A stretch of DNA of 64,000 nt from Kytococcus schroeteri (GCF_002847825.1 NZ_PKIZ01000014.1:1-64000); one strand, 5' to 3'. Shown: positions 49,378 through 58,319, numbered from the stretch's first letter. The notes: a model not told the origin generated them from the letters alone. Made by a program: numbers and translations.

Positions 49378-50658
49378 TCAGCCGCGCTCGTCCTCGACGC
49401 GGTGCGCCCCGTCCGCGGCCGGAGCAGCACTGCGCGCGGAGCCCGCCGCGGCCCCCTCGGGCGTGCGCTCCCCCTCGAGCCCCGACCGGCCCTGCGTGGA
49501 GGTGACGGGCTCGCCCTCGTGGTCGTGCAGGTGGTCGGTGTCGCGGGAGTCCGGGGTGTCCTCGTCCTGCTCCTCCGGGCGCGGGTTCTCGCCCACCAGT
49601 GCCGCCATCCACCGGTTGCCCGGCACGTGGTCGATGAGCGCGGCCTTGACCAGGATGGTGGCCGGCACCGCCACCAGTGCCCCCAGCGGACCCAGCAGGT
49701 AGGCCCACAGGATCAGCGAGACGAAGATGACCGTGGCGTTGAGGCCCACCATGTCGCCGGTGACGCGCGGCTGGATGATGGTCTGGAACACGAAGTTGAT
49801 GACCCAGTAGCCCACGGCCACGATCACTGCGGCCATCGGGCCCTTCTCCAGCAGGGCGATGAGCGCGGGCGGGACGAGGCCCAGCACGAAGCCCACGTTG
49901 GGGATGTAGTTGGTGACGAAGCTGAACACGCCCCAGGTGATGGCCAGCGGGATGCCCATCAGCCACAGAAAGCCCACGTCCACCAGGGCCACGAGCAGAC
50001 CGAACACCGTGGTCACCACCCAGTAGGAGCGCACCCGCCGGGCGAAGTCCCCCAGGGCCTCGGCCGCCTCGGGGCGCTCGCGGGCGATGACGCGCATGCG
50101 GTCGGGCATGGAGCCGGTGTCGAGCACGAGGAAGATCAGGCCGATGGCGAGCAACGTCAGCAGCGAGAGCCCACTGGAGAGCTGCCCGGCCACGCCCTGC
50201 ACCACGCCGGCCACCTGGCCCGGCTCGATCTTGGAGGTCATCTCCTTGAGCTGCGCCTCGTCCACGCCGAAGGTGGCGAGCTGCTGGATGGTCTGGCGGT
50301 AGAGGTCCTGCCCCTGCTCGAGGTACTCCGGCATGACCTCCACCAGGCGCAGCACCGACCACACCATCGACCACGCGATGGCCACGAGCACCGCGTAGAT
50401 GGTCACCAGCGAGGCCAGGGTGGCCAGCCACCCGGGCACCTTGTGGCGGCGCAGCCAGGTCACCATCGGGTAGGCCGTGATGACCAGCGTGAGGGCCAGG
50501 AACATGGGCCCGAGCAGGCTGGCCTGGGAGCGGATGCCGACGCCCAGGACGACGAGGGCGGCCAGGCCCACGAGGGCGGGGACGGGGCCGTGGCCGACGC
50601 CGGTGCCGGGGCGGCGCTCCGGGGTGGCGGTGCGTGCGGGGGTGGTGTCTGTGCTCAC
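49378..50658 (-). CDS. AI-2E family transporter
   Basis: 426 residues, about eight membrane helices. Family features are the FLALTLVITAYPMVTWL opening pair, a soluble segment with a helix of YLEQGQDLYRQTIQQLATFG, and the conserved YIPNVGFVLGLVPPALIALL and LGPLGALVAVPATILVK. Members export diverse solutes and are not proven AI-2 exporters. The C-terminus is a hydrophilic tail of about 70 residues. The GTG at 50658 has TACCCT 7 nt upstream. Confidence 0.87.
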   Translation of the reverse strand: MSTDTTPARTATPERRPGTGVGHGPVPALVGLAALVVLGVGIRSQASLLGPMFLALTLVITAYPMVTWLRRHKVPGWLATLASLVTIYAVLVAIAWSMVWSVLRLVEVMPEYLEQGQDLYRQTIQQLATFGVDEAQLKEMTSKIEPGQVAGVVQGVAGQLSSGLSLLTLLAIGLIFLVLDTGSMPDRMRVIARERPEAAEALGDFARRVRSYWVVTTVFGLLVALVDVGFLWLMGIPLAITWGVFSFVTNYIPNVGFVLGLVPPALIALLEKGPMAAVIVAVGYWVINFVFQTIIQPRVTGDMVGLNATVIFVSLILWAYLLGPLGALVAVPATILVKAALIDHVPGNRWMAALVGENPRPEEQDEDTPDSRDTDHLHDHEGEPVTSTQGRSGLEGERTPEGAAAGSARSAAPAADGAHRVEDERG

Positions 50659-50665
50659 GGGGTCG

Positions 50666-50671
50666 AGGGTA
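50666..50671 (-). promoter_or_regulatory. -10 element (TACCCT) of the AI-2E transporter gene
   Basis: On the minus strand TACCCT is 7 nt before the GTG at 50658. Confidence 0.5.
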
Positions 50672-50751
50672 CGCAGGGAGGCGCTGCCCGCCCGGGTGGT
50701 GGCGGGGGGGCGCGGCGCCTGCCCGGCGGGGCCGCGTGCTGGAATGGCGGC

Positions 50752-51639
50752 GTGTCCTCCCTCGTCGCCGCCGAGCTCGTCGCCGTCGTCATCGGGGTGC
50801 GTGACGACACGCCCGTGGTGCTGGGGGCCACCGAGCCCGACGCCCTGCCCCACGGGCCGCTGGAGCCGGCACACCGCTCGCTGCAGGCGGGGGTGCGCGC
50901 GTGGGTGGCCGAGCAGGGCGGGGTGGAGCTGGGCTACGTGGAGCAGCTGTACACCTTTGCCGACCGGGAGCCGGCGGGGCAGGGGCGCACGGTGGCGATC
51001 AGCTACCTCGGCCTGACGCGGAGCACCCCCTCACCGCGGTGGCTGGAGGTGTACGACCTGCTGCCCTGGGAGGACCGGCGCGGTGTCGCGGGGCTGGCGC
51101 CGGCGGTGGAGCGGGCACTGCGCACCTGGGCCGAGGGGGACGAGGACGCCGTGGCGCGGGTGGCGCACACCTTCGGGCTGGACGGGCAGCCGTGGGCGCC
51201 GGAGCTGGCGTTGCAGCGCTACGAGCTGCTGTGGGAGGCCGGGCTGGTGCGCGAGTCGGCGGGTGCCGGGGCGGGCTCGCGTGACGATGCCGTGGCGGCC
51301 ACCGGGGCGGTGATGGTGCACGACCACCGGCGCATCCTGGCCACGGGGTTGGCGCGGCTGCGCTCCACGCTGCAGTACCGGCCGCTGATCTTCGAGCTGA
51401 TGGCCGAGGAGTTCACCCTGGGGCAGCTGCAGGCCACGGTGGAGGCGCTGGCCGGGCAGGAGGTGCACAAGCCGAACTTCCGCCGGCTGGTGCTGCAGCA
51501 GGCCGAGCTGGTGGAGCCGACGGGGCGCACCAGCCGCGACACCGGGGGTCGCCCGGCGCAGCTGTACCGGTTCCGGCGGTCCGTGCACGCCGAGCGTCGC
51601 CACGGGGGCACCAAGCTGCCGCGGCCGAAGGTGCGCTGA
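50752..51639 (+). CDS. nrtR: NrtR-type repressor of NAD synthesis
   Basis: 295 residues. The N-terminal Nudix-like domain (about 1-150) lacks the REUXEE catalytic box, and the C-terminal winged helix (about 200-285, ELMAEEFTLGQLQATVEAL, NFRRLVLQQAELV) is that of NrtR. Known members bind ADP-ribose or NAD-related ligands and repress NAD biosynthesis genes. Here nadABC follow on the same strand with operator-like boxes in front. The N-terminal part has a LEQLYTFADREP-like QLYTF segment typical of the family. Confidence 0.88.
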   Translation: MSSLVAAELVAVVIGVRDDTPVVLGATEPDALPHGPLEPAHRSLQAGVRAWVAEQGGVELGYVEQLYTFADREPAGQGRTVAISYLGLTRSTPSPRWLEVYDLLPWEDRRGVAGLAPAVERALRTWAEGDEDAVARVAHTFGLDGQPWAPELALQRYELLWEAGLVRESAGAGAGSRDDAVAATGAVMVHDHRRILATGLARLRSTLQYRPLIFELMAEEFTLGQLQATVEALAGQEVHKPNFRRLVLQQAELVEPTGRTSRDTGGRPAQLYRFRRSVHAERRHGGTKLPRPKVR

Positions 51640-51918
51640 GCGGCCGGCGCCCGGCGGGCAGTGGGCGTCACGGCGCGGAGCGTCGGGTGGCCTCCCCTCG
51701 CGTGAGGTGGGGGCTCTGCGCACGCGACACCTCACCGCGCACGGGAAAGGTGCTGCCCGCACGCGGCGTTTCCCGAGCGGCGGGCACGTTTCGCGCGCCG
51801 CGTGAGGTTTCGCGTGCACCGGGGCGCGCTGTGTGAGGTGTCGCGTGCGCCGGGTGCGCGTGCGGCCCCCGCCGGCACCACCCTGTGGCGCGGGTCACGA
51901 GCATCCCTCCGCATGACC
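51640..51918. other. intergenic region with nested palindromes, no gene seen
   Basis: No gene is apparent. The region is dominated by the nested inverted repeat at 51718-51850 and separates nrtR from the nadABC promoter. Confidence 0.65.
51718..51850. repeat. nested palindromic repeat with 18-bp perfect outer arms
   Basis: Outer arms 51718-51735 and 51833-51850 (GCGCACGCGACACCTCAC and its complement) are perfect. Inside are imperfect pairs around CGCACGGGAAAGGTGC and GGGCACGTTTCGCGCG. It shares GCACGGGAAA with the repeats near 32.9 and 45.5 kb. Confidence 0.85.
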
Positions 51919-51965
51919 TACCCTTGTGCTCGCTCTGAGCATGTACTCACTCTGAACACAAGGGG
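51919..51965 (+). promoter_or_regulatory. nadA promoter with two tandem NrtR-operator-like boxes
   Basis: TACCCT (51919-51924) is a probable -10. Two 16-bp boxes, GTGCTCGCTCTGAGCA (51926-51941) and GTACTCACTCTGAACA (51943-51958), agree at 13 of 16 positions with a 17-bp period. The first is a palindrome (TGCTC-N5-GAGCA). Outer arms CCCTTGTG/CACAAGGG (51921-51928 and 51957-51964) add a further inverted repeat, and the right arm overlaps the AAGGGG ribosome binding site. Confidence 0.6.
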
Positions 51966-51970
51966 CCGAC

Positions 51971-53020
51971 ATGACCGCCACCACCACCCACCTGGCCACC
52001 CCGCGGGTGCGCCACCGCGCCACGGAGGCCGAGCTGCTCGACGTCGCGGCCGCCATCGAGGCCACGCGCGAGGAGTACGACCGCGTGCGCCACGTGGTGC
52101 CCGAGGCCGAGTGGGCGACCTTCGCGCAGGACGTGGTGGCCATCAAGGAGCTCAAGCGCACCCGCGACGCCGTGGTGCTGGCGCACAACTACCAGACCCC
52201 CGAGATCTTCCACGGCGTCGCCGACCTGGTGGGCGACTCCCTGGCGCTGGCCCGCATGGCGCAGGAGGTGGAGGCCTCCACCATCGTGCTGGCGGGCGTG
52301 CCGTTCATGGCCGAGACCGCCAAGCTGCTCAACCCCGGCAAGACCGTGCTCGTGCCCGATGCGGGGGCCGGCTGCTCGCTGGCCGACGGCATCACCCCCG
52401 AGGACGTGCTGGCCCTGCGCGCCGCCCACCCCGGCGTGCCCGTGGTCACCTACGTCAACTCCTCCGCGGCGGTGAAGGCCGTGAGCGACGTGTGCTGCAC
52501 CAGCGGCAACGTGGAGCGGATCGTGCGCCACCTGGGGGCCGAGAAGATCATCTGCGTGCCCGACGAGTACCTGGCCCGCAACGTCGCCGAGGCCACCGGG
52601 GTGGAGGTCATCACCCACCCGGCGCGCTGCGAGGTGCACGAGCGGTTCTCCGTGGCCGACGTGGAGCAGATCCGCGCCGAGCGCCCCGGCATCACCGTGG
52701 TGGCGCACCCGGAGTGCCACCCGGACGTGGTCGCCGCCGCCGACGTGGCGGGGTCCACCGCGCACATGCTCGACTACGTGCGCACGCAGCGGCCCGCCCA
52801 GGTGGCGCTCATCACCGAGTGCTCGATGGCGGACAACATCCGCGCCGCCCAGCCGGAGACCGAGTACGTGCAGCCGTGCAACCTGTGCCCGCACATGCGG
52901 CGCTCCACGCTCGCGGGCATCCGGGCCGCGCTGGAGACCGGCGGGCCCGAGGTGGTGCTCGAGGAGTCCACGGCCGCGGCGGCGCGCCGGGCGGTCGAGC
53001 GGATGCTGGAGCTCTCGTGA
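51971..53020 (+). CDS. nadA: quinolinate synthase
   Basis: 349 residues. It condenses iminoaspartate and dihydroxyacetone phosphate to quinolinate using a [4Fe-4S] cluster. Probable ligands are Cys135 (GAGCSL), Cys249 (HPEC) and Cys306 (NLCPHM). HNYQTPEI and GDSLALA near 72-95 are substrate-binding stretches. It overlaps nadB (GTGA) and leads the nadABC operon. Confidence 0.95.
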   Translation: MTATTTHLATPRVRHRATEAELLDVAAAIEATREEYDRVRHVVPEAEWATFAQDVVAIKELKRTRDAVVLAHNYQTPEIFHGVADLVGDSLALARMAQEVEASTIVLAGVPFMAETAKLLNPGKTVLVPDAGAGCSLADGITPEDVLALRAAHPGVPVVTYVNSSAAVKAVSDVCCTSGNVERIVRHLGAEKIICVPDEYLARNVAEATGVEVITHPARCEVHERFSVADVEQIRAERPGITVVAHPECHPDVVAAADVAGSTAHMLDYVRTQRPAQVALITECSMADNIRAAQPETEYVQPCNLCPHMRRSTLAGIRAALETGGPEVVLEESTAAAARRAVERMLELS

Positions 53021-54672
53021 CGCACGCGAGGGGCGCGGGCGCGACGGGGGCCGCCTCCGGGGACCCGGGCCCGATGGGGGACGCGCGCCCCGTGGTGGTG
53101 CTCGGCGCCGGCGTGGCCGGGATGGTGGCCGCGCTGTCCGTCGCGCCGTGGCCGTGCGTGCTGGTGAGTCCGGAGGCGCCCGGGCGGGGCGGTTCCACCG
53201 AGCTGGCGCAGGGCGGGCTCGCCGCGGCCGTGGGAGCGGGCGACCGGCCGGCCGACCACGCTGCGGACACCCTGGCCGCCGGGGCCGGGCTGTGCGACGC
53301 GGCGACCGTGGACCGCATCGTGGGCGCCGGGCCCGAGGTGGTGGCGCTGCTGGCCGACCTCGGCGTGGCCTGGGACCGTGCCGCGGGCGAGGAGGTTGAG
53401 GGTCGTGAGCCCGCCGCCGACCCCGCGCCGTGGGCGCTGGGCCGCGAGGGCGGGCACGGCCGGCACCGGGTGGTGCACGCGGGCGACCGGTCGGGCGCCG
53501 TCATCGCCGCCGCCCTGGCCGATGCGGTGGCTGCCGCCGGGCACGTCACGCACCTGGCCGGCGAGGCCACCGGGCTGCTGACCGGCGAGGACCGCGTCAC
53601 CGACGTGCGCGTGCGCACGGCCACCGGCGAGCGCGACCTGGCCGCGGCCGCCGTCGTGCTGGCCACCGGCGGGTTCGCCGGGCTCTTCCGTGACAGCACC
53701 AACCCCGCCACCAACGCCGGCGCCGGCATCGTGCTGGCCGCCCGCGCCGGGGCCGTGCTGGGCGACCTGGAGTTCGTGCAGTTCCACCCCACCGCGCTCG
53801 ACCTGACTGACACCCCGGTGGGCCGGTCCGAAACCGCCGCGGGCCGCCCCCCGGCCGGGCGCCTGCCGCTGCTCACCGAGGCCCTGCGCGGCGACGGCGC
53901 CGTGCTGCGGGCCGACGGCCAGCGCTTCGTGGGCGAGGTGGCCCCGCGCGACGTCGTGGCCGCCGCCGTGCACGCGCAGCGCCTGGCCGGCCGGCGGGTG
54001 GAGCTGGACTGCCGCGGTGTGCGCGGGCTGGAGGAGTTCACCGCCCTGGCCGCCACCGCCGCCGCGGTCGGCCTGGACCCGCGTCGGGACCCGCTGCCGG
54101 TCTGCCCGGCCGCCCACTACACGGTGGGCGGGGTGCTCAGCGACGCCCGCGGCCGCACGACCGTGCCGGGGCTCTGGGCCGTCGGCGAGGTGGCCTGCAC
54201 CGGGCTGCACGGCGCCAATCGGTTGGCCTCCAACTCGCTGCTCGAGGGGGTGGTGACCGCACGCGCGGCCGCAGCGGACGTGCTCTCGGCCGCGGGGGAG
54301 CCGGCTGAGAGCGCCGCGCAGTCGGCTGATCTGGCTGGCACCTGGCACGATGGGTGGCGCTCGCCCGTGGGGGCCGAGCGCACCATCACCGCCGATGCGG
54401 CAGAGGCCGCCCTGGCGACCGAGCGTCTCCTCGGGGACGGTCCCGCCCGCGACCCGCTGGTGGGCGAGCTGCTCTCCACCGCCGCCGGCGTGGCCCGCCG
54501 TCGCGACGAGGTGCACCGCGCCCTGACCGCGCTCGAGGGCCGCCCCGGGCCCGATGCCCTGGTGGCCCGCCTCGTGCTGCGTTCCGCCCTGCGGCGCGAG
54601 CGGTCGGTGGGCGGCCACCGGTGGGTCGAGGAGCAGGGCCGGCCCACCCACCGCGCAGGAGCCGTCGCATGA
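53017..54672 (+). CDS. nadB: L-aspartate oxidase
   Basis: 551 residues. The FAD motif GAGVAGMVAALS lies near 29-40, with GGSTELAQGGLAAA, a central VLATGGFAGLFRDSTNP and C-terminal YTVGGVLSDARGRT and GANRLASNSLLEG, all typical of NadB. It oxidises aspartate to iminoaspartate for NadA. The N-terminal 24 residues before the FAD fold are Gly/Ala-rich. It begins at GTG 53017 in the nadA stop and overlaps nadC. Confidence 0.94.
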   Translation: MTHARGAGATGAASGDPGPMGDARPVVVLGAGVAGMVAALSVAPWPCVLVSPEAPGRGGSTELAQGGLAAAVGAGDRPADHAADTLAAGAGLCDAATVDRIVGAGPEVVALLADLGVAWDRAAGEEVEGREPAADPAPWALGREGGHGRHRVVHAGDRSGAVIAAALADAVAAAGHVTHLAGEATGLLTGEDRVTDVRVRTATGERDLAAAAVVLATGGFAGLFRDSTNPATNAGAGIVLAARAGAVLGDLEFVQFHPTALDLTDTPVGRSETAAGRPPAGRLPLLTEALRGDGAVLRADGQRFVGEVAPRDVVAAAVHAQRLAGRRVELDCRGVRGLEEFTALAATAAAVGLDPRRDPLPVCPAAHYTVGGVLSDARGRTTVPGLWAVGEVACTGLHGANRLASNSLLEGVVTARAAAADVLSAAGEPAESAAQSADLAGTWHDGWRSPVGAERTITADAAEAALATERLLGDGPARDPLVGELLSTAAGVARRRDEVHRALTALEGRPGPDALVARLVLRSALRRERSVGGHRWVEEQGRPTHRAGAVA

Positions 54673-55634
54673 CCACGCACGCCACGCCATCGTCATCGCC
54701 ATCGTCCACACTCTCGACACCCGCTGTGACCGTTCGCGCCCCGCGCCCGGCCGACGTCGACGCCCTCGTGGCCGCCGCCCTCGCCGAGGACCTCGGCACC
54801 GGCGGAGACGTCACCGCCCGCGCCACCGTCCCGGACGACGCCACCGGCGCGGCGGTCGTGGTGGCCCGCGAGGCCGGCGTCGTCTCCGGGCTGGACTTCG
54901 TGGCCGCCGCCTTCGAGCAGGTCGATCCCCGCCTCGTGGTCGAGCCGCTGGCCGCCGACGGCGACCGTGTGCCCGCCGGCACCCCACTGGCGCGTGTCAC
55001 CGGGCCCACGCGCGGCATCGTCACCGGGGAGCGCGTGGCGCTGAACTTCCTCGGCCTGCTCAGCGGGGTGGCCACGGCCACCGCCCGCCTCGTGGACGAG
55101 GTGGCCGGCACCGGCGCCCGGGTGGTGGACACGCGCAAGACCGTGCCCGGTCTGCGGGCCGCCCAGAAGCGGGCGGTGCGCCACGGCGGCGGGTCCAACC
55201 ACCGCCTCGGGCTGCACGACGCGGTGATGGTGAAGGACAACCACATCGCCCTGGCCGGCGGTGTGACGGCGGTGCTGGAGCGGCTCGCCGAGGGTCCGGA
55301 GGCGCCGGGCCACATGGTGCGCGTCGAGGTGGAGGTGGACACCCTCGAGCAGCTCGGGGAACTGGCCGCGTTCGACCGGGCCCGCGCCGAGGCCGGGCGG
55401 CGCCCCGTGGTGGACGTGGTGCTCCTGGACAACATGGGCCCCGCCCGGGTGCGCGATGCCGTGGCGCTGCTCCGCGGTGCCGGGCTGCGGCCGGTGGTGG
55501 AGGTCTCCGGCGGCGTGGCGCCCGGTGGTGCGGCGCGGGCGCTCGCCGAGGCCGGCGCGGACGTGCTGAGCTCCGGGGCGCTGACCCATTCCGCCCGGTG
55601 GCTGGACGTGGCGCTGGAGGACGAGCCGGCCTGA
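54669..55634 (+). CDS. nadC: nicotinate-nucleotide pyrophosphorylase (carboxylating)
   Basis: 321 residues. The signature TRKTVPGLRAAQKRAVRHGG near 157-176 is followed by NHRLGLHDAVMVKDNH and a C-terminal EVSGGVAPG. It makes nicotinate mononucleotide from quinolinate and PRPP. It is coupled to nadB by an ATGA overlap. A partial 20-bp duplication (CCTGAGGCGGGGCG) lies at its stop (55630 and 55660). Confidence 0.95.
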   Translation: MTTHATPSSSPSSTLSTPAVTVRAPRPADVDALVAAALAEDLGTGGDVTARATVPDDATGAAVVVAREAGVVSGLDFVAAAFEQVDPRLVVEPLAADGDRVPAGTPLARVTGPTRGIVTGERVALNFLGLLSGVATATARLVDEVAGTGARVVDTRKTVPGLRAAQKRAVRHGGGSNHRLGLHDAVMVKDNHIALAGGVTAVLERLAEGPEAPGHMVRVEVEVDTLEQLGELAAFDRARAEAGRRPVVDVVLLDNMGPARVRDAVALLRGAGLRPVVEVSGGVAPGGAARALAEAGADVLSSGALTHSARWLDVALEDEPA

Positions 55635-55709
55635 GGCGGGGCGGCCCCACGTGAGTCGCCCTGAGGCGGGGCGCCCCATGCGCGCGAGGGGGTGACGCCG
55701 CGTCCCTCC

Positions 55710-55715
55710 TAGACT
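55710..55715 (+). promoter_or_regulatory. -10 element (TAGACT) of the tyrA-aroQ-pheA fusion gene
   Basis: TAGACT lies 8 nt before the ATG at 55724, giving the fusion gene its own start separate from nadABC. Confidence 0.5.
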
Positions 55716-55723
55716 TCTGGCGC

Positions 55724-57742
55724 ATGGAGCCGTCGCAGACCGTCCGTCGCATCGTCGTCGTGGGAGGGGCCGGTGCGCTGGGCTCCCGCTTCGTGGAGTG
55801 GTTCCGCGGCGAGGGCGACCTGGTGCACGTCATCGACCCCGCGGCGCCCTCCCGCCCCGGGTCCGACGGCCTGCCCGCGGCCTCCCACACCGGTGACCCC
55901 GCCGCGGACGCCGCCGCGCTGGCCGCCGCCGACCTCGTGCTCGTGGCGGTGCCCATCCGGGTCACCCCGGAGGTCGTCGCGGCGCTGCCCCCGCTGCGCC
56001 CCGACGCGGTGCTGGCCGACCTCACGTCCGTGAAGGCCCCCGCCGTGGCCGCGATGCTGGACACCCACCCCGGGCCGGTGGCGGGCCTGCACCCCATGTT
56101 CGGGCCGGACGTCGCCTCACCCGCCGGCGAGGTGGTGGTGCACTCCCCGGGCCGCGGCGACGTGGCCTGGCTGCTGGACCGCATCGCCGGCTGGGGGTGC
56201 CGCGTGGAGACCGTGGACGCCGCCGAGCACGACCGGCTCATGGGCGTCATCCAGGCGCTGCGGCACACCGTGACCTTCGCGTACGGCGCGGACCTGCGCC
56301 GCGAGGGGGCCGACCTGGAGACGCTGCTGGCCCTGAGCAGCCCCATCTACCGCACCGAGCTGATGATGGTGGCGCGCCTCTTCGCCCAGGACGCCGGGCT
56401 GTACCACGACATCATCACCGCCAGCGAGGCGAACCTCGAGCTGCTGCAGCACTTCCACACCACCCTCGGCGAGGTGGTGGAACGCCTCCGCGCCGGCGAC
56501 CGGGAGGGCTTCCTGGCCGAGTTCGAGGCCGTCCGTGAGTACTTCGCGGGCCACTCCGAGGCGTTCCTGGCCGAGAGCCGCGAGCTGCTGCAGGCTGCCA
56601 AGAGCCTGCGCGCCGGCGGGCCCGACGAGCCCACCGGCCCGGCCGCCGACGACGACGAGCTGGCCGCCCGCCTGGCCCCGCACCGGGCCGAGATCGACCG
56701 CATCGACCGCGAGGTGCTGCGCCTGGTGAACGAGCGGGCGGCGCAGGCCCGCGCCATCGGCACGCTCAAGGGCACCGGCGCGGCCTACCGGCCCGAGCGG
56801 GAGGCCCAGGTGCTGCGCCGCCTGGTGGAGCGCAATCCCGGCCCGCTGCCGGACGACGCGGTGCGCCGCGTGTTCCGCGAGGTGATGAGCGAGTGCCTGG
56901 CGCTGGAGCGGCCGCTGACCGTGGCCTACCTGGGGCCGGCGGGCACGTTCACCGAGCAGGCGGCGGTGCGGCACTTCGGCGGTGCGGCGCACACGGTGGC
57001 GGCGGCCAGCCTCGAGGAGGTGCTGCGCGAGGTGGAGGCACGGCAGGCCGACTACGCCGTGGTGCCGGTGGAGAACTCCACCGAGGGTGCCGTGGGGCGG
57101 GCGCTGGACCTGCTCTCGCGCAGCCCGCTGCAGGCCGTGGGGGAGGTGAGCCTGCGGATCGTGCACCACCTGATGGGCCGCGGCCCGGTGGAGGGGGTGC
57201 GCCGGGTGTACGCGCACGCCCAGGCGCTCGCGCAGTGCCAGGAGTACCTGACCCGCCACCTGCCCGGCGTGGAGCGGATGCCGGTGAGCAGCAACGCCGA
57301 GGCGGCGCGCCTGGTGGCCGAGCTGGCCGCGCAGGGCGTCACCGACGTGGCGGCGCTGGGGCCCGAGGGGGCGGCGGAGCTGTACGGGCTCGACGTGCTG
57401 CGCTCCGGGGTGGAGGACGACCCGGAGAACACGACGCGCTTCCTGGTGCTGGGGCACAGCTCGCCGCCGCCGAGCGGCCGGGACCGCACGAGCCTGGTGG
57501 TGGCCCCGCCGCGCACCGACCGGGACGGTGCCCTCATGGCGATGCTGGAGCCGCTGGCCCGGCACGGGGTGTCGATGACGCGGCTGGAGTCGCGCCCGAT
57601 GCGGGGCGCCTTGTGGCAGTACGTGTTCTACCTGGAGGTGGACGGGCACTCCGACGAGGAGCCGGTGGCCGCGGCGCTCGCCGACCTGCGGGACGACGCG
57701 GTGTTCTTCCACCTGGTGGGCAGCTACCCCCGCGTGGACTGA
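55724..57742 (+). CDS. trifunctional TyrA-AroQ-PheA: prephenate dehydrogenase / chorismate mutase / prephenate dehydratase
   Basis: 672 residues, three enzymes in one chain. Prephenate dehydrogenase fills about 1-295: the NAD motif GGAGALG (14-20), GLHPMFGPD (121-129) with catalytic His123, and IQALRHTVTFAYG and ALSSPIYR, remarkably like the E. coli T-protein. The AroQ chorismate mutase spans about 311-396, with active-site residues Arg321, Arg338, Lys349, Arg359 and Glu360 all kept. The prephenate dehydratase follows (about 397-580; ENSTEGAVGRALDLL, TRFLVLG) with an ACT domain (about 586-670) whose GALM and ESRP phenylalanine-binding motifs are intact. It should take chorismate to both keto acids and be inhibited by Phe. 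Confidence 0.9.
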   Translation: MEPSQTVRRIVVVGGAGALGSRFVEWFRGEGDLVHVIDPAAPSRPGSDGLPAASHTGDPAADAAALAAADLVLVAVPIRVTPEVVAALPPLRPDAVLADLTSVKAPAVAAMLDTHPGPVAGLHPMFGPDVASPAGEVVVHSPGRGDVAWLLDRIAGWGCRVETVDAAEHDRLMGVIQALRHTVTFAYGADLRREGADLETLLALSSPIYRTELMMVARLFAQDAGLYHDIITASEANLELLQHFHTTLGEVVERLRAGDREGFLAEFEAVREYFAGHSEAFLAESRELLQAAKSLRAGGPDEPTGPAADDDELAARLAPHRAEIDRIDREVLRLVNERAAQARAIGTLKGTGAAYRPEREAQVLRRLVERNPGPLPDDAVRRVFREVMSECLALERPLTVAYLGPAGTFTEQAAVRHFGGAAHTVAAASLEEVLREVEARQADYAVVPVENSTEGAVGRALDLLSRSPLQAVGEVSLRIVHHLMGRGPVEGVRRVYAHAQALAQCQEYLTRHLPGVERMPVSSNAEAARLVAELAAQGVTDVAALGPEGAAELYGLDVLRSGVEDDPENTTRFLVLGHSSPPPSGRDRTSLVVAPPRTDRDGALMAMLEPLARHGVSMTRLESRPMRGALWQYVFYLEVDGHSDEEPVAAALADLRDDAVFFHLVGSYPRVD

Positions 57743-57873
57743 GCCGCCGCGCGGGGGGGCTGGCCGGGTTGGCGGGGGTCCTGACCTGGGGCGGGGTCCT
57801 GACCCGGAACCGCGTCCCGGTGCTGCCACGCCGGGCCCGCACGCCCTCACCCGGACCGACCTCGCCCCACCCC

Positions 57874-57902
57874 TTGCTGGGATGCGTCGGGGCGCATAGG
57901 TT
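57874..57902 (+). promoter_or_regulatory. promoter of the zinc-ribbon/formamidase genes
   Basis: TTGCTG (57874-57879), 17 bp, TAGGTT (57897-57902). Confidence 0.5.
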
Positions 57903-57975
57903 CGGGGCACGGCCGTCCACCCGGCGGCCCCGGGTCCCGCCCGACCGAGCCACGCCCCATCGTCAGGAGGCCGAG

Positions 57976-58263
57976 GTGCCGTTGTACGCCGTCCGTTGCG
58001 AGGCCGCCCACGAGGGCGAGGTGCAGGTGCCGCTTGCCCGCGCCGACGAGCCCATCGCCTGCCCCACCTGCGGGGCCGCCGCGCGCCGGCTCATCTCCTC
58101 GCCCCGCATCGGCCGCGGCAACGACCCGCGGGCGCGCCTCATCGAGTCCACCGAGGCCACCGCGCACGCCCCCCAGGTGGTCGATGCCGTGCCCGGCGCG
58201 GGAAACCGCCGCGCCACCCCGGTGAGCCGCGACCCGCGGCACGCCAAGCTGCCTCGCCCCTGA
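57976..58263 (+). CDS. fmdB: FmdB-like zinc ribbon with only one intact Cys pair
   Basis: 95 residues. The N-terminal YAVRCEAAHEG keeps a single Cys where FmdB proteins have CxxC; the second knuckle CPTCG is intact. The remainder is a basic tail. FmdB is a putative regulatory ribbon encoded with formamidase FmdA, as here. AGGAGG lies 5 nt before the GTG at 57976. It may still bind zinc through Cys and His residues, or the site may be lost. Confidence 0.7.
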   Translation: MPLYAVRCEAAHEGEVQVPLARADEPIACPTCGAAARRLISSPRIGRGNDPRARLIESTEATAHAPQVVDAVPGAGNRRATPVSRDPRHAKLPRP

Positions 58264-58319
58264 GCACCCCCACGCCACCGCTCCGGGAGGTCCGGGGCGG
58301 CCCCCGGAAGGAGCACGTG

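Noticed and set aside
46950..49430. A single 826-residue protein fused across the FAD oxidoreductase and the non-coding region
   Set aside because: Only the part from ATG 48011 is protein-like. The upstream part mirrors the epimerase gene in another frame.
58317..58319. GTG as the fmdA start
   Set aside because: The ATG directly after it has the better spacing to GGAAGGAG.
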